Assembly: GCF_000281715.2 (NCBI RefSeq)
Contig: NZ_CP124576.1
Location: forward strand, 813,501-877,500
Direction: 5' to 3'
Length of the DNA stretch: 64,000 bases
Source: Sphingobium sp. AP49
GTDB lineage: Bacteria > Pseudomonadota > Alphaproteobacteria > Sphingomonadales > Sphingomonadaceae
The notes beneath the pieces are model-generated. The model saw only the letters and a program-made list of their open reading frames with translations. It was not told where the DNA came from and searched no databases. Position numbers and translations under genes: made by a program. Shown one piece after another: positions 26,480 through 35,109 of this stretch; position 1 is the stretch's first letter, and each line of letters starts with the position of its first letter.

Positions 26480-27718
26480 ATGACCGACCGGGGCAAGGGC
26501 GTTTCGCGCAGGGGCTTGTTGCAGGCGGCGGCAGTCGCGGGGGCAGCGCTGCCGCTGACGGCGCGCGCGGCATCATCGGGCAATGCGATGCGCGACCAGT
26601 TGCTGCTGGCGCCCGACATCCATTATTTCAACGCCGCCAATATCGGACCGGCCTTCCGCAGCGCGATCGTCGCGCATGAGCGCGAGACGCAGGCGTTCCA
26701 GGCCAATCCCTCGCCGCAGTTCCGCGCCAGATATCCGGTCGCCGCCGATGCCCTGCGCGCGCGCCTGGGCACGCGGATGAACGTCAGCGCACAGGAAATC
26801 GCGCTCGTCCGTAACAGCAGCGAGGCGAACACGGTCGCGGTGCGCGGCCTGGCGCTCAAGGCCGGGGACGAGGTGATCCTGACCGATCACAATCATCCCT
26901 CGACCCTGGAGACATGGAAGCTGCGCGCCGCGCGCGAGGGGCTGCTCCTCAAGATCCTGCCGGTGCCGGTCTATGCGACCTCGGCCCAGACGGTGGTCGA
27001 TCAGTTCGCGGCCGCCATCACCCCGCGTACCCGCGCCATCTTCCTGTCGCACATGTCGAACGTCACCGGCATGATCTTTCCGCTGGCGCAGATCGCGCAG
27101 CTGACCCGGCCAAAGGGTATCTGGCTGCATGGTGACGGCGCCCAGACCTTCGGCTGGCTGCGGCTCGACCTGCCGGCGCTCGGCGTCGATTCCTATTCGG
27201 GCAGCACCCATAAATGGATGATGGGGCCGCTGGAGGGCGGCATCCTCTATGTCCGGCGCGAAGGCCAGGCACAGCTTCAGCCGATCATGCTCAGCCATGG
27301 CTATTGGCTGACCGACGAGAAGAATCTCGATACCGCGCAGAAATATGAAATTCTCGGCCAGCGCGACGATCCCAAGCTGATTGCGATCGATGCGACGCTC
27401 GATGCGCTTGACGCGATCGGCGAGGCGGAGGTGGAGCGCCGCGCGTTCGCCATCGGCGACCAGATGCGCGACTTGGTGCTGCGCCTGCCCGGCGCGAAGC
27501 TGGTCGGCACGACCACCAAGGGGCTGACAGGCCCGGTGATCACCCCGGCCTTTGCCGGCAAGGACGTACTGGCGATCCGCGACCATCTGTGGACGCAGGG
27601 CAAGGTGGTGGTCGCCCCGTCCAAGGCGGACGGCAAGCCGACCATCCGCTTCTCGCCCCATATCTATAACAGCGCCGACGAGATCGCCCTGATCGCGGAC
27701 CTGCTGGCGAAGGTCTGA
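26480..27718 (+). CDS. Tat-exported class V aminotransferase-like PLP enzyme
   Basis: 412 residues. A twin-arginine signal (VSRRGLLQAAAVAGAALPL) directs the folded protein to the periplasm. The rest is a fold-type I class V aminotransferase related to isopenicillin-N epimerase and cysteine desulfurase: PLP Lys245 in STHKWMMGP, HGDGAQTFGWL just before it, and SHMSNVTGMIFP for cofactor contacts. There is no desulfurase cysteine loop. Periplasmic PLP enzymes of this type are uncommon; the substrate is unknown. It stands alone, with cstA divergent upstream and doxX convergent downstream. Confidence 0.85.
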   Translation: MTDRGKGVSRRGLLQAAAVAGAALPLTARAASSGNAMRDQLLLAPDIHYFNAANIGPAFRSAIVAHERETQAFQANPSPQFRARYPVAADALRARLGTRMNVSAQEIALVRNSSEANTVAVRGLALKAGDEVILTDHNHPSTLETWKLRAAREGLLLKILPVPVYATSAQTVVDQFAAAITPRTRAIFLSHMSNVTGMIFPLAQIAQLTRPKGIWLHGDGAQTFGWLRLDLPALGVDSYSGSTHKWMMGPLEGGILYVRREGQAQLQPIMLSHGYWLTDEKNLDTAQKYEILGQRDDPKLIAIDATLDALDAIGEAEVERRAFAIGDQMRDLVLRLPGAKLVGTTTKGLTGPVITPAFAGKDVLAIRDHLWTQGKVVVAPSKADGKPTIRFSPHIYNSADEIALIADLLAKV

Positions 27719-27721
27719 CCG

Positions 27722-28045
27722 CTATCGCCGGCGGAATGGCCAGTCGATTACCGCGCCGGCCCATAGCGCCCACCAGATGATCACCGGCTGCAGCGCCAGC
27801 CGGGGGCCATGATAGCACCAGCTCAGATGCATGCCGCCCAGCGGGATGTCATGCAGGGCATGGTTGAAATTGGCGGGCCAGACGCACAGGGCGTAGAGCG
27901 CCAGGGCAATCGCGGCGGCGCGGCGCGTGGCCGGAATCATCAGCCCGACGGCACCGGCCAGTTCGGCGATGCCGGTCAGCGCGACGACAATCTGCGGCTC
28001 TGGCACCCAATGCGGCGTGATCGCCACGAAACCGGCCGGCCGCAT
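27722..28045 (-). CDS. DoxX-family membrane protein, start unclear
   Basis: From ATG 28045 the protein has 107 residues and three spans, including VALTGIAELAGAVGLMIPATRRAAAIAL, the DoxX core. The frame stays open upstream to 28137 and encodes TARAIARTVLALAYAIAGAAH, which looks like the missing first span. However, the only codon well placed for a start (28114, 8 bases after GGAG) is GTT, not GTG. Either a rare start is used or the protein is N-terminally shortened. It lies 2 bp downstream of the PPOX gene. Function of DoxX-like proteins is poorly known (redox or thiosulfate links). Confidence 0.7.
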   Translation of the reverse strand: MRPAGFVAITPHWVPEPQIVVALTGIAELAGAVGLMIPATRRAAAIALALYALCVWPANFNHALHDIPLGGMHLSWCYHGPRLALQPVIIWWALWAGAVIDWPFRRR

Positions 28046-28116
28046 CAGATGCGCGGCGCCCGCAATCGCATATGCAAGAGCCAGGACGGTGCGGGCGATG
28101 GCGCGCGCGGTAACGG

Positions 28117-28551
28117 CTACAGCTCCAGTTCGCCCTCATCCTCGCCGTCCCAATAATGGGCGCGTTCGGCATGGACCTTGATCATCACCAGGCCGGGCGT
28201 GTCCGCACCTTGTGCGAACCAATGCTCCAGGTCCGGGTTCCAATGCGCTTCAAAGGCGCTGCGATCGCGGATCAGGTCGGCGCGACCTTCGACTGCGATG
28301 AACAGGGGGCACTGTCCCAACAGACCGCCCTTGCCATGAAAGGACAGGCCGACCCGCGGGTCGCGCTCGATATCCTTTACCATCAGCGTGTCTTCGGTGG
28401 TGAAATAATAGCTGTCGCCACCATAGGCGACATCCTGGTTGTTGCTCATCGGCCGGGCGCCGATCTGGCCGTCCTCGGTATGGGTCGACAGCATCGCAAA
28501 ATCGATATGCTGCATCTTGTCTGCCAGGGTGGCGATGGTCTGGTGGGCCAT
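28117..28551 (-). CDS. Pyridoxamine 5'-phosphate oxidase-fold flavoprotein
   Basis: 144 residues of the split-barrel FMN/F420-binding fold seen in general stress protein 26 and PNPOx-like proteins. Conserved pieces: ARPMSNNQDVAYGGDSYYFTT (substrate/flavin strand), VKDIERDPRVGLSFHGK, and a C-terminal MIKVHAERAHYWDG. It is unlikely to be the true PdxH, which is longer (about 200 residues) and has a different C-terminus. It is divergent from the 2H phosphoesterase, whose LexA box is about 80 bp from its start. Confidence 0.85.
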   Translation of the reverse strand: MAHQTIATLADKMQHIDFAMLSTHTEDGQIGARPMSNNQDVAYGGDSYYFTTEDTLMVKDIERDPRVGLSFHGKGGLLGQCPLFIAVEGRADLIRDRSAFEAHWNPDLEHWFAQGADTPGLVMIKVHAERAHYWDGEDEGELEL

Positions 28552-28628
28552 GGTCGCTCTCCTCTTCTGCCCGGTTCAACGCCGACAGAGCGGATTCGGA
28601 TGCGTCGGATTCGTCAGCAAGACAAAAA

Positions 28629-28643
28629 GAACGTATAGTGAAC
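28629..28643 (+). promoter_or_regulatory. LexA (SOS) box, alphaproteobacterial type
   Basis: GAAC-N7-GAAC (GAACGTATAGTGAAC), the direct-repeat LexA site of alphaproteobacteria (GTTCN7GTTC read on the other strand), 28 bp upstream of the 2H phosphoesterase ATG. It sits in an A-rich stretch where a core promoter would lie. Confidence 0.65.
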
Positions 28644-28671
28644 AAATGATCCGATTCGGAGGAGGTTCGCT

Positions 28672-29223
28672 ATGTCTACTCGCACCGCGCCCCATTATCG
28701 CCTGATCGTGGCGCTGAAGCCGCCGACCATCATCACGCGGCAGATCGATCATTTCGCCGAGACGATCGCGCCCGACGCAGACCGCATCCGTCCTGCGCAC
28801 CAACATATCACGATGGGGATCACCGACGACTGGCGCGACTATCCCTATACTTTGGTAAAGGCGCTGCATCGCAGCTTCACCACGATCATGGCCGAGCCTT
28901 TCAACTTGTCGCTCGATCAACTCAGCGAGGGCGGACGCTCCACGGCATTGCGGCCGGGCCATGCGCTGCCGCCGCTCAAGGATTTACAGCGCAAGATTGC
29001 CGTCGCGATGAAGCGGGCAGGGGTAGGGGCGCGTCTGGACTGGAAGTTCAGCCCGCACCAGACGCTCTATTATCGCGACGCTTCCCCGGCGACCCAGCGG
29101 ATCAGCGGCTTTCACTGGCGGGTCGAGGATTTCGTATTGATATGCAGCCATGTCGGCCACACCCATCATGAAATGCTGGGCCGATGGCCGCTGCGCGGCA
29201 GCGATCAATATAGCCTGTTCTGA
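28672..29223 (+). CDS. 2H phosphoesterase (2'-5' RNA ligase/CPDase family)
   Basis: 183 residues with the two His-x-Thr motifs that define the 2H superfamily: HIT at 45-47 (in PAHQHITMGI) and HQT at 129-131 (SPHQTLYY). Members act on 2'-5' linked or 2',3'-cyclic phosphates in RNA ends. The start ATG 28672 follows GGAGGAGGTTCGCT. The LexA box upstream suggests induction by DNA damage, an unusual link for this family. Its natural substrate is not known. Confidence 0.88.
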   Translation: MSTRTAPHYRLIVALKPPTIITRQIDHFAETIAPDADRIRPAHQHITMGITDDWRDYPYTLVKALHRSFTTIMAEPFNLSLDQLSEGGRSTALRPGHALPPLKDLQRKIAVAMKRAGVGARLDWKFSPHQTLYYRDASPATQRISGFHWRVEDFVLICSHVGHTHHEMLGRWPLRGSDQYSLF

Positions 29224-29229
29224 TGGCGC

Positions 29230-29532
29230 TCAGCGCTTGCGCACGAATTCTGCGCGTAGCACCAGTCCCTTGATGCCGTCATAGCGGCAATCGATTTCCT
29301 GCGCATCGCCGGTCAGGCGGATCGACTTGATCAGCGTGCCGCGCTTCAGCGTCTGGCCGGCACCCTTGACCACCAGATCCTTGATCAGCGTCACCTGGTC
29401 GCCATCGGCCAGCAGATTGCCGACCGAATCGCGCACTTCCACCACATCGGCGGTATCGGCCTTGCCCGCCGCATCAGCGGCACTGATCCACTCGCCGCTT
29501 GCCTCGTCATAGACATAGTCGTCGTCGGTCAT
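29230..29532 (-). CDS. YjdM/PhnA-domain protein
   Basis: 100 residues. The C-terminal two thirds match the PhnA/YjdM domain: VRDSVGNLLADGDQVTLIKD, VKGAGQTLKRGTLIKSIRL and KGLVLRAEFVRKR. The N-terminal zinc ribbon of the E. coli protein (two CxxC pairs) is absent; only DYVYDEASGEWIS remains and there is no cysteine at all. The old 'alkylphosphonate' label comes from gene neighbourhood in E. coli, and no phn genes lie here. Its start is on the same strand as engB, with 5 bp between them. Confidence 0.85.
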   Translation of the reverse strand: MTDDDYVYDEASGEWISAADAAGKADTADVVEVRDSVGNLLADGDQVTLIKDLVVKGAGQTLKRGTLIKSIRLTGDAQEIDCRYDGIKGLVLRAEFVRKR

Positions 29533-29537
29533 GGCGA

Positions 29538-30185
29538 TCAGCCCTGGCTGACGGCTTCAAGCACGGCGGCGCGCAGTTCGGGAATACCCATGCCCTTTTC
29601 GCTCGACGTCGCAATGATGTCAGGATGGGCGGCCGGCCGCTTGCGGATCGCATCCGCAGTGCGCTGGGTCACGGTGACCAGTTCGCTCGCCTTGATCTTG
29701 TCCGCCTTGGTCAGAACGATGCGATAGCTGACGGCCGCGCCGTCCAGCATGTCGAGCATGTCGGTATCGACATCCTTGATGCCGTGGCGGCTGTCGATCA
29801 GTACCAGCGCACGCTTCAATGCCGCGCGGCCACGCAGATAGTCGTTCACCAGGAACTTCCACTTGCGCACGATGTCCTTGGGCGCCTTGGCATAGCCATA
29901 GCCGGGCATGTCGACCAGGCGGAAGCGCAGCGGATCGCCGACGTCGAAGAAGTTGAGCTCCTGCGTGCGTCCGGGCGTGTTCGACGTGCGGGCCAGGCCA
30001 TTGCGGTTGGTCAGCGCATTGAGCAGCGACGATTTGCCGACATTGGAACGGCCGGCAAAGGCCACCTCGTTCACCGCCATGTCGGGCAGATAGTCGAGCG
30101 TCGGCGCGGATTTGAGGAAGCTGATCGGCCCTGCAAAAATCTTGCGGGCTTCCTCGATCAGGGCGATGTTTTCGTCTTCTGTCAT
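29538..30185 (-). CDS. engB: Ribosome biogenesis GTPase YihA/EngB
   Basis: GTPase needed for assembly of the large ribosomal subunit. The start was set at ATG 30185 ([15 protein letters not shown]), 215 residues, the usual family size; the frame opens further upstream without similarity. G1 is GRSNVGKSS (45-53), G3 DMPGYGY, G4 TKAD, and the switch region [14 protein letters not shown]. Its Shine-Dalgarno lies inside the 3' arm of a terminator-like hairpin (see 30190-30216), so expression may be attenuated relative to yidC. Confidence 0.95.
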   Translation of the reverse strand: MTEDENIALIEEARKIFAGPISFLKSAPTLDYLPDMAVNEVAFAGRSNVGKSSLLNALTNRNGLARTSNTPGRTQELNFFDVGDPLRFRLVDMPGYGYAKAPKDIVRKWKFLVNDYLRGRAALKRALVLIDSRHGIKDVDTDMLDMLDGAAVSYRIVLTKADKIKASELVTVTQRTADAIRKRPAAHPDIIATSSEKGMGIPELRAAVLEAVSQG

Positions 30186-30189
30186 ATCG

Positions 30190-30216
30190 AAAAAATCCCC
30201 CCCTTTCGGGGAGGAT
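30190..30216 (-). terminator. Terminator/attenuator hairpin between yidC and engB
   Basis: On the minus strand the RNA reads ATCCTCCCC-GAAA-GGGGGGGAT: a 9-bp stem (one G-T) with a GNRA loop, then T5. It ends 5 bases before the engB ATG, and its G-rich 3' arm is the only visible engB ribosome binding site. It can act as terminator and translation block. Confidence 0.75.
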
Positions 30217-30226
30217 TTCCTTGTCC

Positions 30227-31933
30227 TTACTTGGTGGCCGTCGCGGTGTTCAGCACGGGATGGCGCTTGTACAGCCACCATTGCTGCGCCATCGACAGGC
30301 AGTTGTTGGTAATCCAGTAGACCAGCAGGCCGGCGGCGAACGGTGCCATGATGAACATCATCATCCATGGCATGATCGCGAACACCTGTTGCTGCATCGG
30401 GTCCATCTGGGCCGGGTTCAGCTTGAACTGCAGCCACATCGAAATACCCAGCAGCAGCGCCAGCACACCGATCGCCAGGAACGAAGGCGGGGTGAAGGGC
30501 AGCAGGCCGAACAGGTTCAATATGTGCAGCGGGTCGGGCGCGGACAGATCCTTGATCCACAGCACGAAGGGCTGGTGACGCATTTCGATCGTCAACTGTA
30601 GCACCTTGTACAGCGCGAAGAAGATCGGAATCTGGAGGAAGATGGGCAGACAGCCGGCCAGCGGATTGACCTTCTCCTGCTTGTACAGCTCCATCATCTT
30701 CTGCTGCAGCTGCTGCTTGTCGTCCTTATATTTTTCCTGCAGCGCCTTCAGCTTGGGCTGCACCGCGCGCATCGCCGCCATGCTGGCGAACTGGCGCTGG
30801 GCGACCGGGAACATCAGGGCGCGGACGCAGAAGGTCAGGCAGATGATGGCGACGCCGAAATTGCCAAGCGTTTCGAACAGCCAATGCAGCAGGGCGAAGA
30901 TCGGCTGTTCAAACCAGTAGAACCAGCCCCAGTCGATCGCGCGGTCGAACAGTGGTACGCCGGCGCGTTCATAGGCCTGCAGCGTCTTCACTTCCTTCGC
31001 GCCGACGAACAGGCGGTTGGTCTGCGTCACCGCCTTGCCGGGGGCGAGCATGACCGGCGCCAGCGCGATGTCGGTCTGGAACTGGGTGCCGGCGCCCTTG
31101 CGCATCTGGCCGGTGAAGGCATCCTTCTGGTCGGGGATCAGCGCCGACAGCCAATATTTGTCGGTGAAGCCGATCCAGCCGCCGGTCGACTGGAAGCTCT
31201 GGCTGGCCGGACCCTTTTCGAGATCCTTGTAGTTCACGTCGTAATTCGCTGCGCCGTTGAACACGCCCATCGGGCCGACATGGATCGTCCAGGTGTCCGG
31301 ATCGGCCGAGGGGGCCGCGCGGCTGACATAGCCAAAGGATTTGACCGCAATCGTGCCGGTGCCGCTGTTCGACACCTTCTGCGCGGCAGAGATCATGTAA
31401 TTTTCGTCGATCGCGTAACGGATCTCGAAGCTCTGGCCTGCCCCATTGTTCCAGGTCAGCGTGACCGGGCTGGTGGGGGTCAGTTCGCTACCACTGGCAG
31501 TCCAGACAGTGTTGGCGTCGGGGGTCTTGATGCCCTCGCCCTGCCAGCCGAAGCCGGCGAAATAGGCCTCCTTGGTGCCGCTGGGGCTGTAGAGACGGAT
31601 TGCCGGCGAATCCTTGGCGATCGTTTCCTTGTAGGTCGGCAGCACGATATCGTCGATGCGCGCACCCTTCAGGTTGATCGATCCGGTCAGCTTGGGCGTG
31701 CGGATCGCGACGCGCGGGCTTTCCTTCAGCACCAGCGTGCGATCACGGATCGCCGTTGTTGCATCCTGTGCCGGCGCCTCGCCTGCCGGGGTCAGCGGCG
31801 TGGTCTTGCCACCCTCGATCTTGGTCGCGGGCGGATTGGCAGCGGGAAAGAAATGTTCCGAGATATAAGGCCAGCCGAACAGGATCGCGCCGGTCAGCAG
31901 CACCGCCAGAATGATATTCTTCTTGTCGTCCAC
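30227..31933 (-). CDS. yidC: Membrane protein insertase YidC
   Basis: Inserts and folds inner-membrane proteins with or without SecYEG. 568 residues: first span ([19 protein letters not shown]), a large periplasmic domain (about 55-355), then the conserved five-span core (360-565) with the [42 protein letters not shown] and [19 protein letters not shown] segments. The basic C-terminus is short. Part of the rpmH-rnpA-yidD-yidC cluster. Confidence 0.97.
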   Translation of the reverse strand: MDDKKNIILAVLLTGAILFGWPYISEHFFPAANPPATKIEGGKTTPLTPAGEAPAQDATTAIRDRTLVLKESPRVAIRTPKLTGSINLKGARIDDIVLPTYKETIAKDSPAIRLYSPSGTKEAYFAGFGWQGEGIKTPDANTVWTASGSELTPTSPVTLTWNNGAGQSFEIRYAIDENYMISAAQKVSNSGTGTIAVKSFGYVSRAAPSADPDTWTIHVGPMGVFNGAANYDVNYKDLEKGPASQSFQSTGGWIGFTDKYWLSALIPDQKDAFTGQMRKGAGTQFQTDIALAPVMLAPGKAVTQTNRLFVGAKEVKTLQAYERAGVPLFDRAIDWGWFYWFEQPIFALLHWLFETLGNFGVAIICLTFCVRALMFPVAQRQFASMAAMRAVQPKLKALQEKYKDDKQQLQQKMMELYKQEKVNPLAGCLPIFLQIPIFFALYKVLQLTIEMRHQPFVLWIKDLSAPDPLHILNLFGLLPFTPPSFLAIGVLALLLGISMWLQFKLNPAQMDPMQQQVFAIMPWMMMFIMAPFAAGLLVYWITNNCLSMAQQWWLYKRHPVLNTATATK

Positions 31934-31968
31934 GCTATTCGGCTCCGCCGTCTAAACTCGTCAATGTC

Positions 31969-32181
31969 TCAGGGGACCGGGTCATAGCCCGAACCACCCC
32001 ATGGATGGCAACGCATTAGCCGCTTGAACCCCAGCCAGCTACCCTTGATCGCACCATATTTGCCGACCGCCTGGATCGCATATTCCGAGCAGGAGGGGGC
32101 ATAGCGGCAAGTGGGGGGGAGAATGCGGGAAGGGCCGAGCTGCCAGGCGCGCGCGATCAGGATCAGCAGCCGGGCGATCAT
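31969..32181 (-). CDS. yidD: Membrane protein insertion efficiency factor YidD
   Basis: 70 residues: an amphipathic N-terminus (MIARLLILIARAWQLG), the signature CRYAPSCSEYA with the conserved cysteines, and GFKRLMRCHPWGGSGYDPVP at the end. YidD is peripheral to the inner membrane and assists YidC. Its ATG overlaps the rnpA stop by 4 bp, and yidC starts 35 bp downstream. Confidence 0.96.
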   Translation of the reverse strand: MIARLLILIARAWQLGPSRILPPTCRYAPSCSEYAIQAVGKYGAIKGSWLGFKRLMRCHPWGGSGYDPVP

Positions 32182-32579
32182 GCCGGGCTGCCGGTTTTCG
32201 CGGCTGTTGGCGCGGGACGGGTATCGCCCTTGCGGCGGGGCGGGCGACCCTGGCTTTCGGGCCGGGTCAATATCTTGCCCAGCGCCTTTTCCAGTTCGCC
32301 GCGCAGCAGCGCGAAGTCGCGTTCCACGCCCTCTGCACGGCCGATCAGCACATGGTCGGCACCCGCAACGCCATGCACTGGCAGCAGTTCGCGTGCCAGG
32401 ACGCGAAAACGGCGCTTCATCCGATTGCGGATGACAGCGCCGCCTATCTTCTTGGTCACCGTGATGCCGATACGCATCGCCGGATCGCCATCGCCGCGCT
32501 CACGCACCAGCAGGACGAATCCCGGCATGGGCGCGCGTCGGCCCCGATTCGCCGCCAGAAAATCCGCGCGCTTGCCCAT
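32178..32579 (-). CDS. rnpA: Ribonuclease P protein component
   Basis: Basic protein that, with the RnpB RNA, trims the 5' ends of tRNA precursors. 133 residues from ATG 32579 (MGKRADFLAANRGRR). The RNP motif is the RNRMKRRFR-type helix in GGAVIRNRMKRRFRVLARE. A slightly earlier start is possible because homologues keep a few residues before KRADF, but no ATG or GTG is available there (CTG 32597 or 32606). It has an extended Arg/Pro-rich tail. It lies 32 bp downstream of rpmH. Confidence 0.92.
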   Translation of the reverse strand: MGKRADFLAANRGRRAPMPGFVLLVRERGDGDPAMRIGITVTKKIGGAVIRNRMKRRFRVLARELLPVHGVAGADHVLIGRAEGVERDFALLRGELEKALGKILTRPESQGRPPRRKGDTRPAPTAAKTGSPA

Positions 32580-32611
32580 GATGGCAGGCGCGGCCGGCGG
32601 CGTCAGGTCGC

Positions 32612-32746
32612 TCAGGCGCTCAGGCTCTTGCGGCCGCGGGCACGACGGGCGCGCATGATGTTGCGGCCACCGGGGGTCGCCATGCGAGCGCGAAAACCGT
32701 GACGGCGCTTCCGAACCAGATTGCTCGGCTGAAAAGTGCGCTTCAT
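32612..32746 (-). CDS. rpmH: Ribosomal protein L34
   Basis: 44 residues, ATG 32746 to TGA 32612, too short for the ORF threshold used for larger genes. It starts [19 protein letters not shown] and ends [13 protein letters not shown], the invariant L34 sequence. First gene of the rpmH-rnpA-yidD-yidC cluster. Often next to dnaA/oriC in other bacteria, but no dnaA or DnaA-box cluster is visible in the flanking 170 bp. Confidence 0.98.
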   Translation of the reverse strand: MKRTFQPSNLVRKRRHGFRARMATPGGRNIMRARRARGRKSLSA

Positions 32747-32916
32747 CGTTCATTCCTCAAACAAACTAGAGAATCGGGTATGACAAAAAAGGGCCGCCAC
32801 ACGGGGCGACCGCAAGTCAGGGGCCGTCCGATAGGGAAATGGGGCGGGGAAGTCAATGGCGCTGCGGCCCGCTTCCCCGAATCCCTTGCCGATCCCGGCC
32901 GTGGCCCATGCAGACC

Positions 32917-33684
32917 CTATTTCCCGCGCGCGCTCGTCACCGCGTCCTTCAGCGAATCATAGCCGACAGCGCCGTTCAGCACTTGATTGCCGATGACGAA
33001 GGTTGGGGTGCCGCTCGCCTGCAGCTTCTGGGCCAGCGCGATGTTCGACTGCAGCTCGGCATCATATTTGCTCGATGCCATCGCCGCTTCGGCATCGGCC
33101 TTGCTGATTCCGGCCTGGGTGGCGGCGCCGATGATCGATTCGCGGGTCACCTTGCCGGCGCCATAAAGCGCCTTGTGATAGGCCATGTAGCGATTGCGTT
33201 CGGCCGCCAGCAGCGAGACCTTGGCGGCATCGGAGCTTTCGTCCGACAGGATCGGCAGTTCGCGATAGACGATCTTCACCTTGGCATCGGCGCCGACCAG
33301 CTTGGCCAGGTCGGGCAGCGAGGCGCGGCAATAGCCGCAGGCATAGTCGAAAAACTCGACCACGGTGACGTCGGCGTTGGCCGCGCCTTCCCAGGCGCCG
33401 GCATAGGGCGTCTCGATCGTCTGGCGATTCGCATCGATCGTGCCTTCCATCCGCTTGGCCTGCAGCTTCTCGATCGCCTGCGGGATGATCTCGGGATGGT
33501 CGAGGATATAGTCATGCACGATCTTCTCGATCGCCGCCTTGTCGGTCGGGGCCACACTGCTGGGCGCCTGGACGGCGAGCGCGGTGCCGGCAGCGCCGGC
33601 AAGGAAGGCGAGGGCGCCCAGGGTCATCTGTATTTTCCTGTTGGATAGGGCCGCACGAAAGCTGGGCCGGGTCTGATCTGTCAT
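32917..33684 (-). CDS. DsbA/ScsC-like periplasmic thiol-disulfide oxidoreductase
   Basis: 255 residues. An N-terminal membrane anchor or signal (MTLGALAFLAGAAGTALAV) is followed by a helical N-terminal extension (SVAPTDKAAIEKIVHDYILD...) of the Com1/ScsC type, then a thioredoxin/DsbA fold with the active site CGYC (116-119) and the cis-Pro loop GTPTFVIG. The extension mediates oligomerisation in related proteins. It probably acts on periplasmic disulfides. Its start overlaps the stop of the M48 protease gene by 4 bp, so the two are coupled. Confidence 0.9.
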   Translation of the reverse strand: MTDQTRPSFRAALSNRKIQMTLGALAFLAGAAGTALAVQAPSSVAPTDKAAIEKIVHDYILDHPEIIPQAIEKLQAKRMEGTIDANRQTIETPYAGAWEGAANADVTVVEFFDYACGYCRASLPDLAKLVGADAKVKIVYRELPILSDESSDAAKVSLLAAERNRYMAYHKALYGAGKVTRESIIGAATQAGISKADAEAAMASSKYDAELQSNIALAQKLQASGTPTFVIGNQVLNGAVGYDSLKDAVTSARGK

Positions 33685-35030
33685 CTTCTCTTCCGCTTCT
33701 GCTCGACGGCAGCCCGCGAGACCATCGCGATATCCTGCGCACGCAGATAGTCAACCGTGCCGGGCTTCAATCCCTGCATCGCTGCATCGGCACTGCGCAG
33801 CGCCATGCTGTCCTGACCGATCATCGAAAAACGCTCGGCGCTGGCGAGTGCCGCGCGGGGCGTGTCACCGCGATGCTCATAGACGACGCCGAGCTGGTAC
33901 CAGGCGAAGGGATTCTCCCGGTCTCGTGCGATCGCATTGCGCAGCACGCTTTCGGCCTCGGCGAAATTCCGGTCATCTTCGGTTGCGATCAGGGCGTGAC
34001 CCAGCAGGACCGCGATCAGGGGCGCCTGGGTTTCGGCAACGGCCTCGCGTAGCGGCGCGATGGCATCAGCGGGGCGGCCGCTTTCGAGCAGGATCTGGCC
34101 CTTCAGTTCCAAAAAATAGGGGTCATGGGGGGCCGCGGCCAGCAACGCGTCAGCCTCGCTCAGCGCCTTGTCCGGATAGGCGCTCTTATGCCAGGCATAG
34201 GCGCGGGCATAATGGGCCGGGATGGTCTGGTCGCTCTCGGGATATTTGAGCAACGTCTGCTGCGGCTCGGACACGAAGCCGATCAGTTTCGCCTTGATCC
34301 GCTCAAACCGCGCTTCCAGCTGCGGGTTGGGTGGATTGTCCCATGCCGGATCGACGGTATAGACCTCCCGAAGGACATTGATGCGCTCGCCCGACAGCGG
34401 GTGGGTGCGGCCATAGCTGTTGTCCTGCGGGATCGCGAGACGATATTCCTGATTCTGCAGCTTCTTGAAGAATTCCAGGCTGCCCCGGCCGCTGAGATGC
34501 GCAACGCTTAGATAGCGTGCACCGGCGAGGTCGGCCGAGCTTTCCTGCGCGCGCGAGAAGGCCAGATATTTGGTCATCGCGGCCTGCTGGCCCAGGCCCA
34601 TCAAGCCCATGCCTGCTTCCGCGCCGCCGGCCGCGATCGCCGCCGCACCCAGAACCAGACTCAACAATGTGATGCCGGTCGCTTCCTTGATGCCGTCGTT
34701 GCGAATGACGTGGCCGCCCTCGATATGGCCCAGTTCATGCGCGACCACGCCCTGCAACTGGTTCACATTGTCGGCTTGCGCGATGAGGCCGCTATGCACC
34801 CAGACATATTGGCCGCCCGCGACGAAGGCGTTGATCTCCGGATCATTGATGACCAGCACTTGGACATTGCGCGGCTGCATGCCCGCCGCCTTGACCAGGT
34901 CGCCCGACATGTCGGCCATGAAGGCTTCGGTCTCGGCATCGCGCAATATGCTCTGGGCCAGCGCCGGGCGCGCCATCAGCATCAGCGACGCCAGCAGCAC
35001 CACAGCAAGGCGCAACCACCGTGTCATCAT
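33681..35030 (-). CDS. BepA-like M48 metalloprotease with TPR repeats
   Basis: Periplasmic zinc protease that, in E. coli (BepA/YfgC), checks outer-membrane protein assembly. The start was set at ATG 35030 (MMTRWLRLAVV; ATG 35027 is equivalent), 449 residues. Signal peptide ends RPALAQS. Zinc motif HELGH at 98-102, with a third ligand Glu in SRAQESSADLAGARY. The C-terminal half (about 270-440) is a TPR array. The coupling to a DsbA-like gene suggests a shared envelope-quality role (inference). Confidence 0.92.
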   Translation of the reverse strand: MMTRWLRLAVVLLASLMLMARPALAQSILRDAETEAFMADMSGDLVKAAGMQPRNVQVLVINDPEINAFVAGGQYVWVHSGLIAQADNVNQLQGVVAHELGHIEGGHVIRNDGIKEATGITLLSLVLGAAAIAAGGAEAGMGLMGLGQQAAMTKYLAFSRAQESSADLAGARYLSVAHLSGRGSLEFFKKLQNQEYRLAIPQDNSYGRTHPLSGERINVLREVYTVDPAWDNPPNPQLEARFERIKAKLIGFVSEPQQTLLKYPESDQTIPAHYARAYAWHKSAYPDKALSEADALLAAAPHDPYFLELKGQILLESGRPADAIAPLREAVAETQAPLIAVLLGHALIATEDDRNFAEAESVLRNAIARDRENPFAWYQLGVVYEHRGDTPRAALASAERFSMIGQDSMALRSADAAMQGLKPGTVDYLRAQDIAMVSRAAVEQKRKRR

Positions 35031-35109
35031 GCAAAGCCTCGATGGGGGAGGGGAGCAGGCATTGGTCCGATTTATGTCCTTCTCGCCCTGAACATCAAGT
35101 GAAGCCACG

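Noticed and set aside
31017..31987. Long open frames on the strand opposite yidC, RNase E, typA, mrcA and cstA (for example several hundred codons opposite mrcA)
   Set aside because: High-GC coding DNA leaves long antisense frames. Their proteins are Arg/Gly/His-rich without family motifs, while the opposite frame is a clear gene.
32747..32916. Possible replication origin beside rpmH
   Set aside because: rpmH can lie near oriC, but no dnaA gene, DnaA-box cluster or AT-rich unwinding region is visible here.
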